Source: Chloroflexota bacterium (GTDB lineage Bacteria; Chloroflexota; Limnocylindria; Limnocylindrales; CSP1-4). From it: a DNA stretch of 34,780 bases. The stretch covers positions 77,018-111,797 of the forward strand of contig JAICUI010000003.1 of NCBI GenBank assembly GCA_025935925.1. The letters run 5' to 3'. Both the position numbers and the translations under genes were made by a program. Under the pieces are notes generated by a model. The model did no database searches, was not told where the DNA came from, and was given only the letters and a program-made list of their open reading frames with translations. Position 1 is the stretch's first letter. Every line of letters starts with the position of its first letter. Below, piece after piece: positions 24,917 through 32,455 of the stretch.

Positions 24917-25893
24917 CCCAGCCGCGGACGATCGACTGCGAGACCGTCCGCGACCTCGCGCCGTTGTACGTCCTCGGGGCGCTCGACGCCGCCGAGGCGG
25001 CCGCCATTCGCGAGCATCTCGCGCACTGCGACGACGTCCATGCCGAGCTCCAGGAGCTCGCAGAGGACGCGGGCAGCCTATTGCTGTCGGTCGAGCCCGC
25101 GGACCCGCCCGCGGCAGTGCGGTCGCGGCTGCTGGCTGCGGCCGAGAGCGACCTGCGCGACGGCCGGCATCCGTCCGTCGCCGCCGGCGTGCCCGTCGCC
25201 AGCGATTCGGCGGGCGACGCCGAGGCGCGGGACCGACCGCTCCCGCCGGCCGCGGCGCCCGCCCCTTCCGCGGTCCTGCCGCCGGCCGCGGCATCCGTGC
25301 CGCCCGCGACGCCGGCGCGAAACGATTCGGCCGCGACGCCGGCCGGAGCCGAACCGGTCGCGAGGTCCGCGACCCCACCGGTCGATCTCCGCGTCGAGCG
25401 CGAGCGGCGCCGTCTACGATGGGCGACGCTCGGCGCGGCCGCGGCGATCCTGCTCGCGTTTGCCCTCGGGGGGTACGCGCTGACGCTGCGCGGCCAGCTC
25501 GCCGACGAGCAGGCCTACCGCCAGGCCGTGGATCAGGCGCTCCAGCTCGCGGCCGAGCCGGGGAGCGCGACGGCCGTCCTCGCGGGCGCGGCCAACGCGA
25601 GCGCGGGGCTCGGCGTCATCGGCGCGGACGGCCGCGTGGAGCTCGCGATGCGCGGCCTCAGCTCGACGCCGGGCCGCGAGGTCTACACCGCGTGGGCGAT
25701 CGGACCCGACGGCAAGCCGCGCTCGCTCGGCGACTTCGAGGTCGGCGGCGCGGGGACTGGGGTCGCGTCCGGGACGTCGCCCGTCACCGGCGCCGGCACC
25801 GTCCTTGCCGTCACGCGTGAGCCGGGGCCGGGCGCGACGACGCCGACGCTGCCGATCGTCGCGAGCGGATCGGCGACCAGCGCGAGCGGGTAG
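24913..25893 (+). CDS. RskA-like membrane anti-sigma factor
   Basis: A 326-aa protein. Residues 1-60 form a sigma-binding helical domain with EHLAHCDDVH. The zinc motif HxxxCxxC is incomplete: His35 and Cys39 are present, but the second Cys is missing and a His is at 43. A long Ala/Pro-rich linker (85-155) precedes one membrane helix (about 171-190). The outer C-terminal part matches the RskA family: GREVYTAWAIGPDGKPRSLG and TREPGPGATTPTLPIVASG. GGAGG at 24902-24906 precedes the ATG at 24913, which overlaps the sigma-factor stop. It should sequester the sigma factor until proteolysis. Confidence 0.88.
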   Translation: MTQPRTIDCETVRDLAPLYVLGALDAAEAAAIREHLAHCDDVHAELQELAEDAGSLLLSVEPADPPAAVRSRLLAAAESDLRDGRHPSVAAGVPVASDSAGDAEARDRPLPPAAAPAPSAVLPPAAASVPPATPARNDSAATPAGAEPVARSATPPVDLRVERERRRLRWATLGAAAAILLAFALGGYALTLRGQLADEQAYRQAVDQALQLAAEPGSATAVLAGAANASAGLGVIGADGRVELAMRGLSSTPGREVYTAWAIGPDGKPRSLGDFEVGGAGTGVASGTSPVTGAGTVLAVTREPGPGATTPTLPIVASGSATSASG

Positions 25894-25896
25894 CCG

Positions 25897-26913
25897 CTAG
25901 CGACCGGCTTCGACGATCGCCGCGGGCTCCGATCCCGCCGCGACGGCGGCGCGGGCGGCGGCGAGCAGCACCTCGGCGTCCTGGCCGTCCTGCGGGAACC
26001 GTGCCACGCCGGCCGACACCGTGATCGTGTGGTCGTCGACGGCCTCGAGCTTCGCGATCCCGTCGATGATCCGCCGCGCGACCGTCACCCCCGCGGACCC
26101 GGGCGCGACGAGGACGAACTCGTCGCCGCCCGTCCGTCCGAGCGTGTCCACGAGCCGCACGCTCGAGGCGAGGACGCTCGCGACCTGGCGCAGGACCTGG
26201 TCGCCCGCGCGCGAGCCGGCCGTCTCGTTGAACGCCCGGAAGGCGTCGACGTCGAACAGCGCGACCGACACCTCCGTGCCCTGGCGCTGGGCGCGAGCGA
26301 CCTCCAGCTCCAGGACGCGAGCGACCGTCCGTGCGTTCGCGAGTCCCGTCAGCGGGTCCGTCAGCGCCACGCGCTCGAGCCACTCGGCGCGCTCCGTCGC
26401 CATCGACGTCGTCCGGAACATCGCGATCGCGGCGGCGGCAAGGTCGGCGATCGCGACCAGCAGCGCCTCCTCGCTCGCATCGACCGCATGGTCGCCTGCC
26501 CATCCGAGCGTGAGCACCCCGACGCACGCCTCCACCGTGTCCGAGCCCGACACGACGAGCGGCAGGTCCGCGCCGGTCATCGGCGACCCGTCGGCGGCCG
26601 TCCCCTGCCGGCCCAGCGACCCGCTGCGATCGAGGGCCGCGTGGTGCACCGGATGGTCCGGGTTCGCGACGACATCGGCCTCGTAGGCGGCGACCTCGTC
26701 GTCCGCGATCCCGAGCGTCAGCAGCAGCTCCAGCGTGTTGCGGTCGGGGTCCTGCGCGAACACTGCGGCCGTCGCGGCGCCGGTCGCGGCGGCGCCGGCC
26801 TCGACGATCACCGCGAGCGCGGTGTCCAGGTCGTTCGCGCGCGCGAGGGCCGCTGCGCCAGCAGACAGCACGCTCAGCGGGCTGCTGCCCGCGCCGACGG
26901 ACGTGTCCGTCAC
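25897..26913 (-). CDS. GAF-GGDEF diguanylate cyclase
   Basis: A 338-aa soluble enzyme predicted to make c-di-GMP from GTP. Residues about 15-165 form a GAF domain (ARANDLDTALAVIVEAGAAA). Residues 180-335 form a GGDEF domain with LTDPLTGLANART, ALFDVDAFRAFNE and the active-site GGDEF at 262-266. An inhibitory-site RxxD (RLVD, 253-256) lies exactly five residues upstream, so product feedback is expected. The GTG at 26913 has GGGAGG immediately upstream at good spacing; an ATG at 26952 and one at 26979 are in frame but lack this. It converges on the anti-sigma gene with a 3-bp gap and is divergent from the DarA-like gene. Confidence 0.9.
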   Translation of the reverse strand: MTDTSVGAGSSPLSVLSAGAAALARANDLDTALAVIVEAGAAATGAATAAVFAQDPDRNTLELLLTLGIADDEVAAYEADVVANPDHPVHHAALDRSGSLGRQGTAADGSPMTGADLPLVVSGSDTVEACVGVLTLGWAGDHAVDASEEALLVAIADLAAAAIAMFRTTSMATERAEWLERVALTDPLTGLANARTVARVLELEVARAQRQGTEVSVALFDVDAFRAFNETAGSRAGDQVLRQVASVLASSVRLVDTLGRTGGDEFVLVAPGSAGVTVARRIIDGIAKLEAVDDHTITVSAGVARFPQDGQDAEVLLAAARAAVAAGSEPAAIVEAGR

Positions 26914-27040
26914 GAATCCCTCCCAGCTCCTGCCCCTGCCGCCCTCGGCCATCGGGACCCGGGGCGGGCGAGTCCGCATCCTACACCGCGCACCGCGGCC
27001 GGCCGCGCACGATCGGGCGCCCGAAGGCCGCCCGGTTGGC

Positions 27041-27046
27041 TATGCT
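27041..27046 (+). promoter_or_regulatory. -10 box for the DarA-like gene (leaderless)
   Basis: TATGCT ends 7 nt before the GTG at 27054, with only CCCGCCC between. This is the best TATAAT-like match among the leaderless starts. Confidence 0.55.
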
Positions 27047-27053
27047 CCCGCCC

Positions 27054-27383
27054 GTGAAGCTCGTCGTGGCCATCGTCCACAGCGAGGACGCGGGCGTCCT
27101 CGTCGACGCGCTCCTCGAGCGTGATTTCCGCGCCACCCGCCTCCATTCGTCCGGCGGGTTCCTCAAGCAGTCCAACGCGACCGTGATGCTCGGCGTCGAG
27201 GATGACGAGGTGGACGAGGTGCTGGGCATCGTGCGCGAGAGCTGCCACTCCCGGACCCAGATCGTCAACCCGATGCCGCCGATCATGGAGCCCGGCGAGT
27301 TCTTCATGCCCTATCCGCTCGAGGTCGAGGTCGGCGGGGCGACGGTGTTCGTGGTACCGGTGGAGCGGTTCGAACGGCTGTGA
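27054..27383 (+). CDS. darA: Cyclic-di-AMP receptor, DarA/PII-like family
   Basis: A 109-aa PII-like trimer-forming protein. It begins KLVVAIVHSEDAGVLVDALL, continues RATRLHSSGGFLKQSNATVM and LGVEDDEVDEVL, and ends PYPLEVEVGGATVFVVPVER. All of these parallel B. subtilis DarA (YaaQ). The family binds c-di-AMP; its output is not settled. The GTG at 27054 follows a TATGCT box by 7 nt. The stop overlaps the start of the proline dehydrogenase gene (GTGA), which points to a link between c-di-AMP and proline breakdown. Family assignment is firm; ligand binding is inferred. Confidence 0.9.
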   Translation: MKLVVAIVHSEDAGVLVDALLERDFRATRLHSSGGFLKQSNATVMLGVEDDEVDEVLGIVRESCHSRTQIVNPMPPIMEPGEFFMPYPLEVEVGGATVFVVPVERFERL

Positions 27384-28315
27384 TCAACGGACTCCTGCGC
27401 AAGCTCTTCCTGCTCCTCGCGCGCAGCACGTGGCTGGGCGAGCGACTCCCGAAGCTGCCGTTCATGGCGCGCGCCATCCGTCGGCTGATGCCCGGGACGG
27501 AGATCGGCGATGCGCTGGGCGCCGCGGTCGGGCTCCAGGTGCTCGGGATCCGGACGCTGTACACGAAGCTCGGCGAATCCATCACCGATCCCGCCGGGGC
27601 GCAGGCGGTCCACGATCACTACCTCGAGCTGCTCGCGCGGATCCGCGAGTCCGAGATCGACGGCGAGATCAGCGTCAAGCCGACCCAGCTCGGGCTCGAC
27701 GTCGACGAGGCCGCCTGCCTCGGGCATCTGAAGTCGCTCGCGGCTGCCGCCGAGGCGCAGGGGTCGTACCTCTGGATCGACATGGAGGACAGCAGCTACG
27801 TCGACCGCACGCTCGACCTGTACCAGCGGCTCCGGGCGTCGCACCCGAGCACGGGCGTGTGCCTCCAGGCGTACCTGCGGCGCACGGCGAAGGACGTCGA
27901 ACGGCTGCTCCCGCTCGCGCCCGCGATCCGCCTCGTGAAGGGCGCCTACGACGAGCCCAAGTCGGTGGCGTTCCGGTCGAAGAAGGAGGTCGACGCAAAC
28001 TTCCTGTCGCTCGCCGTGATCCTCGTCCGCGAGAGCCGGCAGCGTCCGATGCGCGTCGGCCTCGGCACGCACGACATCGACCTCGTCGACCAGGTGGCGA
28101 CCCACGCCGCGGCGGCCGGGATCCCGAAGGACGCCTTCGAAGTGCAGATGCTGTACGGCGTCCGGGCCAAGGACCAGCGCCGGCTGGCGAAGGCCGGCTT
28201 CAGGGTCCAGGTGCTCATCGCGTATGGCGACGCCTGGTATCGCTGGTACATGCGCCGGCTGGCGGAGCGGCCCGCGAACGTGCTGTTCGCGATCCGCCAG
28301 CTGCTGCCCTGGTAG
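27380..28315 (+). CDS. Proline dehydrogenase
   Basis: A 311-aa single-domain FAD enzyme that oxidises proline to pyrroline-5-carboxylate. Family motifs are in order: SVKPTQLGLDVD, RLVKGAYDEP (184-193), GLGTHD, AFEVQMLYGVR and the C-terminal YGDAWYRWYMRRLAERPAN. Length is that of the stand-alone enzyme, not the PutA fusion. No pyrroline-5-carboxylate dehydrogenase gene is in the window. The GTG start lies inside the stop of the DarA-like gene, so translation of the two is coupled. The Nudix gene follows 12 bp later. Confidence 0.9.
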   Translation: MINGLLRKLFLLLARSTWLGERLPKLPFMARAIRRLMPGTEIGDALGAAVGLQVLGIRTLYTKLGESITDPAGAQAVHDHYLELLARIRESEIDGEISVKPTQLGLDVDEAACLGHLKSLAAAAEAQGSYLWIDMEDSSYVDRTLDLYQRLRASHPSTGVCLQAYLRRTAKDVERLLPLAPAIRLVKGAYDEPKSVAFRSKKEVDANFLSLAVILVRESRQRPMRVGLGTHDIDLVDQVATHAAAAGIPKDAFEVQMLYGVRAKDQRRLAKAGFRVQVLIAYGDAWYRWYMRRLAERPANVLFAIRQLLPW

Positions 28316-28327
28316 GTACGGCCGCCG

Positions 28328-28840
28328 GTGCCGCTCCGGCCGGATCTCGTCGAGTGCTGGGTGTTCCGCGTCGTGCCACCCGAGGACCGGCTCGAGATCC
28401 TGCTCATCCGCCGCGCTCCTGACCGGATCTTTCCCGGGCTATGGCAGTGCGTCACGGGGTCGATCGAGCCGGGCGAGACGGTCCCCGAGGCGGCGATGCG
28501 CGAGGTCCGGGAGGAGACCGGGCTCGCCCATGGCGCGGGGATCGAGGCGTTCTACGACCTCGACCAGGTCGCGCCGTTCTTCGACGAGGGGACGGACGCC
28601 ATCGTCGTCAGCGCGATCTTCGCCGCGCGGGCCGAAGCCGGCGCCCGCGCGGTCCCATCGCACGAGCACGACGGCCTGCGATGGGTCCCCGCCGAGGACG
28701 CCCCGGCCCTCGCGATCTGGCCGTCGTACGCGGAGTCGATCCGGCGGGTGCGCGACGTGCTGCTCGACCCGGCCGTCGAGCCGTGGTTCCGGCTGGACGC
28801 GGACGGGCACCGCATCGCCCGGGCGCCGCTGCGCCGGTAA
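28328..28840 (+). CDS. Nudix hydrolase
   Basis: A 170-aa pyrophosphohydrolase. The Nudix box GX5EX7REUXEEXGU is complete at residues 44-66 (GSIEPGETVPEA, then AMREVREETGL). The flanks, including RRAPDRIFPGLWQCVTGSIE, resemble the dihydroneopterin-triphosphate/NudB-type group, but the substrate cannot be fixed. The GTG at 28328 is 12 bp after the proline dehydrogenase stop, so it is likely third in that operon. There is no strong ribosome site. Confidence 0.85.
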   Translation: MPLRPDLVECWVFRVVPPEDRLEILLIRRAPDRIFPGLWQCVTGSIEPGETVPEAAMREVREETGLAHGAGIEAFYDLDQVAPFFDEGTDAIVVSAIFAARAEAGARAVPSHEHDGLRWVPAEDAPALAIWPSYAESIRRVRDVLLDPAVEPWFRLDADGHRIARAPLRR

Positions 28841-28896
28841 CATCTGGAGATGCTGCGGAGGATCCGGTGATCGAGCGAGGACGGCAGGAGGGCGCG

Positions 28897-30063
28897 ATGA
28901 CCGAGACGCTGGCGAACCGTCGGATCTTCCGCTCCAAGGTGGACGCCATCCGCCCGACCTACGGGTTCGACGACGTCTCCCTTGCCCCCGGCACGGACAC
29001 CGTCGACCCGGCCGACGTCACCCTCGGCCAGACGTTCTGCGGCATCCCGCTCGAGATCCCCGTCCTGGCCGCTGCCATGGATGCCGTCGCCGACGTGCGC
29101 CTGTCCGGCGAGCTCGCGCGGCTGGGCGGGCTGGCCGTCCTGAACCTCGAGGGCGTCCAGTTCCGCTACGACGACCCGGCTGAGGTGCTCGACCGGATCA
29201 TCGGCTCGCCCGACGACCAGGTGCACGATGTGCTCGCGGACGCGTACCGGGCACCGATCCGCGAGGAGCTCATCGCTCGCCGGATCGAGGAGCTCCACGC
29301 CGCGGGCTCGAAGGCCGCGGTCTCGGCGACGCCCGGCATCGCCCGCCGGTATGGGCCCTTTTGCGCCGAGCACGGCGCGGACCTGTTCCTCGTCCAGTCG
29401 CAGGTCTCCTCGGCCCGCCACCTCGCGACGGGCTACGAGCCGCTGTCGCTCGCCGACTTCACCCGGTTCATGCCCATCCCGGTCGCCGTCGGCAACACGA
29501 CCAACGCCGACGCGGCGTACCTCCTGATGGAGCAGGGTGCCGCGGCGCTGTTCGTCGGCGTTGGCCCGGGCGCGGCGTGCACCACCCGCGAGGTGCTGGG
29601 CATCGGGATCCCGCAGGTGACCGCAGTGGCCGACGTCGTCGCGGCCCGCGACCTGTACCACGCCGAGACCGGGCGGTACGTGCCGGTCGTCGCGGACGGC
29701 GGGATGAAGAAGGGCGGCGACATCGCGAAGGCCATTGCGGCGGGCGCCGACGTCGTGATGCTCGGGTCGCCGATCGCGCGGGCGGCCGAGGCACCGGGCC
29801 GCGGGACCAACTGGGGCATGGCGGCGCCGTCGCCGGTGCTGCCGCGGGGGACGCGGATCAAGGTCGGGACGGTCGGGCCGCTCGCGCAGATCCTCGAGGG
29901 CCCGTCGCACGTGACCGACGGGACGCAGAACCTGATGGGCGCGCTGCGCCAGTCGATGGCCGCGCTCGGGGCGCGCACCATCGGCGACATGCAGCATGTC
30001 GAGATCGTCTACGCGCCGTCGGTCGCAACCGAGGGCAAGTCCTGGCAGCAGCGCGGGCGCTGA
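28897..30063 (+). CDS. guaB3: GuaB3-type IMP dehydrogenase family protein
   Basis: A 388-aa TIM-barrel protein. It has the IMP-dehydrogenase loop GVGPGAACTTREVLG with catalytic Cys228, the phosphate-site DGGMKKGGDIAKAIAAGADV and the YAPSVATEGKSW tail. The two CBS domains of the usual 480-aa enzyme are absent, as in the GuaB3 group of Actinobacteria and Chloroflexota. Whether such proteins make XMP or act as GMP reductase-like enzymes differs between cases. AGGAGG at 28885-28890 sets the ATG at 28897; an in-frame GTG at 28867 is less likely. A six-codon open frame (28850-28870) with a TAACAT box before it lies in the leader. guaA lies about 2.4 kb away. Confidence 0.88.
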   Translation: MTETLANRRIFRSKVDAIRPTYGFDDVSLAPGTDTVDPADVTLGQTFCGIPLEIPVLAAAMDAVADVRLSGELARLGGLAVLNLEGVQFRYDDPAEVLDRIIGSPDDQVHDVLADAYRAPIREELIARRIEELHAAGSKAAVSATPGIARRYGPFCAEHGADLFLVQSQVSSARHLATGYEPLSLADFTRFMPIPVAVGNTTNADAAYLLMEQGAAALFVGVGPGAACTTREVLGIGIPQVTAVADVVAARDLYHAETGRYVPVVADGGMKKGGDIAKAIAAGADVVMLGSPIARAAEAPGRGTNWGMAAPSPVLPRGTRIKVGTVGPLAQILEGPSHVTDGTQNLMGALRQSMAALGARTIGDMQHVEIVYAPSVATEGKSWQQRGR

Positions 30064-30120
30064 ACCCCCGGGTCGCCGCGCCGACGGTTCCGGCACCGCG
30101 GCCGATCGGTCACGCCGTGC

Positions 30121-30528
30121 TCAGTCGCGCTCCGTCCGCGCGTCCTCGCCCGGGATGCCGAGGGCGCTGAGCTCCGCGGCGAACCCCTCCAGATCCTCGA
30201 CGCCGACGTAGAACGCCGGGATCCGCAGCGGTCCGTACGGGTAGCGCGTCCGGAGGTCCATGCGGACGCCGCCGCGCGGGCTGCCCGCAAACGACAGGTC
30301 CCGGTGCCGGATGCTCATCCGGACGCCGATCGCCGTGATCCACAGCCACGGCCCTTCGATGCGCCATCGCTCGACGTCGGCCACCGGGAACGTCGGGTTG
30401 AACCAGCCGAACCGGATCTCGACGCGACCCTCCCCGATGCGCACCGACTGGTGACCGGGCCGGACGCCGAAGAAGAACCGGAGGAACAGTCGCGACCGCC
30501 GGCCGACGCGGATCGGGTATTCGCTCAC
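30121..30528 (-). CDS. Conserved hypothetical protein
   Basis: A 135-aa protein that I do not recognise. It is rich in aromatic and Arg residues and appears all-beta, with strands around RSRLFLRFFFGVRPGHQSVR, RVEIRFGWFNPTFPV and RMSIRHRDLSFAG. A short helix follows at the end (VEDLEGFAAELSALGI). This resembles PH-like hypothetical proteins of Actinobacteria; the similarity is only by pattern. No membrane helix is clear. The GTG at 30528 has GGAAGG about 11 nt upstream. It converges on guaB3 with a 57-bp gap in which no terminator hairpin with U-tract is visible. The 275-bp region upstream carries direct and inverted repeats. Confidence 0.6.
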   Translation of the reverse strand: MSEYPIRVGRRSRLFLRFFFGVRPGHQSVRIGEGRVEIRFGWFNPTFPVADVERWRIEGPWLWITAIGVRMSIRHRDLSFAGSPRGGVRMDLRTRYPYGPLRIPAFYVGVEDLEGFAAELSALGIPGEDARTERD

Positions 30529-30547
30529 GTCTGCGTCCGCCTTCCGC

Positions 30548-30736
30548 CTACGTCATGTGTCGCGGCCGGGACGCCACCGCCGTCGATGGGACCGCCGCGA
30601 ACCGGGGCGCAGGATCTGCCCATCGAACGACACCGGTGCAGGGCCCACAGCCCCGAGAACCGGGCCGGAACCGACAACTGCAGAACAACTGAAGAACAAC
30701 CGAAGAGCTCCTCCTCCAACAGCGACCGGTCGCCAT
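30548..30736 (-). CDS. Possible small Cys-rich protein or leader ORF
   Basis: A 62-codon frame with AGGAGG (30749-30744) exactly 7 nt before its ATG. The product starts MATGRCWRRSSSVVLQLFC and has several Cys, but its composition otherwise looks like untranslated GC-rich DNA. The ribosome site and the first two bases of the ATG sit in the loop of a strong inverted repeat. It could be a regulated small gene or a chance frame in the 275-bp gap. Confidence 0.2.
   Translation of the reverse strand: MATGRCWRRSSSVVLQLFCSCRFRPGSRGCGPCTGVVRWADPAPRFAAVPSTAVASRPRHMT
30673..30705. repeat. Three 11-bp direct repeats
   Basis: GACAACTGCAG, AACAACTGAAG and AACAACCGAAG follow one another without gaps, each one helical turn long. 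They stand out from the GC-rich surroundings. Such 11-bp phasing is typical of binding sites for SARP/OmpR-type winged helices. They lie about 145 bp upstream of the minus-strand hypothetical gene that starts at 30528. Confidence 0.6.
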
Positions 30737-30762
30737 GCTCCAACCTCCTGGCGGCCGGTCGC
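30722..30762. repeat. Strong inverted repeat (13-bp arms, 15-nt loop)
   Basis: GCGACCGGTCGCC (30722-30734) and GGCGGCCGGTCGC (30750-30762) pair with one mismatch around a 15-nt loop. On the minus strand the loop reads AGGAGGTTGGAGCAT, which displays a ribosome-binding site. The element is 42 bp past the stop of the secreted protein gene. It has no U-tract, so it is at most a stability or pausing hairpin. Confidence 0.65.
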
Positions 30763-30803
30763 GATTCCGCGCGCGACGTCACGCGACGGCGGAACCCGGG
30801 GTG

Positions 30804-32327
30804 CTACCGGAGGACGGCGTAGGTCACGCGCACGCGGACCTTGTACACCCAGGTCGTGGCGACCACGCCCTCCACGATGCCCCGGACATACCGGCCGGAG
30901 CGGTTCGTGACGATCGACCCGGACGTGGAGTACCAGCGCGCGGAGTACGCCGAGTTGCCGATCCCCTTCCAGTGGTCGAAGCAGACGTCCGACCATGAGC
31001 TCGAGCGCGCACACCAGACGAAGTTCTGCATGCCGATGCCCGTCGGCGAGGTCGACAGCGGGTACTTCGCGTAGACCTGCCACGCGATCGACTTGTAGAC
31101 CTTCGCCGACGGCAGCACGAGCTCCCACCCGGCGGCCGCGAAGCCGTTGCCCGAGCTGCCTGCCGCGAGCTTCGCCCAGCCCGCGGTCGTGGAGCGCGTC
31201 ACGGAACCACCCCCGTCCGCACCCTTGGCGCTGTACGCCGAACCGAGCTTGGTCACGTACGTCGTCTGCGTGTAGAGGCGCTTCTTCGACAAGGTCGTAT
31301 AGCTCGTCACGACCCTCGTCGACCCGAGAGCGTCCCTGAGCGTCTGGACGACCTTGTACTTGCCGGCGGCGAGCGCCGTCCCGGCGGTGTTCCGGCCGTT
31401 CCAGGCGACCGAATACACACCCGCGGCCATCGCGATGGCGTACGTCCGGACCTTGCTGCCGGTGGGCGAGTAGATCCTGATCGTCACGGAGATCGGCTCG
31501 TTGCGCTTGCCCCGGATCGCGACCGTGTCGCGGTAGCCGTCCTTGTACGGGTAGAACGTCGCGTACTGGACGCCGACGCCGCTGGCCTCGACGACGTTCG
31601 CGACGATGTTGATGCTCACCGACCCGTTCGAGCCGGCGTGGTCCGTGCCGTCGCCGGCGTAGACGGCCCTGACCGTGTGGCTGCCGATGGTCCACGACGC
31701 GGTCGACAGCTGGAGCTCGCCGTTCGCGGTCGTGCTGCCCTTCGCGACGCCGTCGACCTGGATCGTGACGTTGCCCGCCACGCTCACGTTGCCCGTGGTG
31801 CCCGCGTCGTCGACCTTCGCGGTGACCGTGACCACGTCGCCCTTCTGCGCGAACGTGCCCGACACGTCGTGCGGACCGGACAGCTGCGGGACCGTCGACG
31901 TCGGGCGGGGTCCGGCGATGAACGTCCGGGCCTCGCTGTCAGAGCCGATGAACGTCGCGTCGCCGCCGTAGGAGGCGACGAGGTGGTAGGTCTGCTCCGA
32001 GAGATCGGCGCCCAGCGTGAACACGGCCTCGTCCGCGGTCACGGGCTGCTCGTCGAGCTTCGTCCGCGTGCCGCCGTTGTCGTCGTAGAGCGTGATCGTG
32101 CCGCTCGGACCGGAGCCGCTCGACGGGGTGACGTGTGCCGTGACCTGCGCCGTCCGTCCCGTCGGCTTCGGGTCGAGCGTCGGGGCCGACAGTGACGTGG
32201 TGGTCCCAATCGTCGCGTCGGCCATCGCCACCGGGACCGCCGGGCCCGTCAGCAACACGGCCGCCGACAGGATGGCGCTGAACGCGCCGATGCCCGCGCG
32301 CGCGAGCACGATCGAATGGTTCCCCAT
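30804..32327 (-). CDS. Secreted Ig-like repeat protein with FlgD-type domain
   Basis: A 507-aa exported protein. The signal peptide [20 protein letters not shown] is cleaved probably after AMA (about residue 36). Two Big_3_5-type Ig-like domains follow, with the repeated form [20 protein letters not shown] / [19 protein letters not shown] and [20 protein letters not shown]. Next is a FlgD-type Ig domain ([20 protein letters not shown], then [20 protein letters not shown]). A C-terminal domain of about 170 residues is Ser/Tyr/Trp-rich and not recognised. There is no cell-wall anchor motif. It is likely a surface or extracellular adhesin-like protein. Its promoter has -35 TAGGCA and -10 TACCCT, divergent from guaA. 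Confidence 0.82.
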   Translation of the reverse strand: MGNHSIVLARAGIGAFSAILSAAVLLTGPAVPVAMADATIGTTTSLSAPTLDPKPTGRTAQVTAHVTPSSGSGPSGTITLYDDNGGTRTKLDEQPVTADEAVFTLGADLSEQTYHLVASYGGDATFIGSDSEARTFIAGPRPTSTVPQLSGPHDVSGTFAQKGDVVTVTAKVDDAGTTGNVSVAGNVTIQVDGVAKGSTTANGELQLSTASWTIGSHTVRAVYAGDGTDHAGSNGSVSINIVANVVEASGVGVQYATFYPYKDGYRDTVAIRGKRNEPISVTIRIYSPTGSKVRTYAIAMAAGVYSVAWNGRNTAGTALAAGKYKVVQTLRDALGSTRVVTSYTTLSKKRLYTQTTYVTKLGSAYSAKGADGGGSVTRSTTAGWAKLAAGSSGNGFAAAGWELVLPSAKVYKSIAWQVYAKYPLSTSPTGIGMQNFVWCARSSSWSDVCFDHWKGIGNSAYSARWYSTSGSIVTNRSGRYVRGIVEGVVATTWVYKVRVRVTYAVLR

Positions 32328-32362
32328 GTCCCTCGCTCCCTCGGCCCCCAGCCAGTTGGCGC

Positions 32363-32391
32363 AGGGTACGCGACCCGGGACGGATTGCCTA
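32363..32391 (-). promoter_or_regulatory. Promoter of the secreted Ig-like gene
   Basis: On the minus strand TAGGCA (32391-32386), a 17-bp spacer and TACCCT (32368-32363) form a reasonable -35/-10 pair. This gives a leader of roughly 30 nt before the ATG at 32327, with GAGGG near the start. Confidence 0.45.
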
Positions 32392-32417
32392 CCCGCCAGC
32401 CGCGGGGCGGCGGGTAG
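32389..32417. repeat. Inverted repeat between the divergent guaA and Ig-protein promoters
   Basis: CTACCCGCC (32389-32397) and GGCGGGTAG (32409-32417) are perfect 9-bp arms. An inner GCC-GCGG-GGC extends the pairing with one bulged A. The left end overlaps the -35 of the Ig-protein gene and the right end overlaps the TAGACT -10 of guaA (32415-32420), a position suited to an operator. Confidence 0.6.
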
Positions 32418-32420
32418 ACT
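32415..32420 (+). promoter_or_regulatory. -10 box for guaA
   Basis: TAGACT lies 35 nt before the TTG start, giving a short leader that contains GGGAGG. No -35 match is evident. Confidence 0.45.
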
Positions 32421-32455
32421 GGCGCGCACACGCACCAGCTGGACGGGAGGGGCGA

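Noticed and set aside
28552-30096. Frame of about 514 codons antisense to guaB3
   Set aside because: Composition typical of antisense shadow; no recognisable domain.
30064-30120. Intrinsic terminator between guaB3 and the convergent hypothetical gene
   Set aside because: No stem followed by a T-run on either strand.
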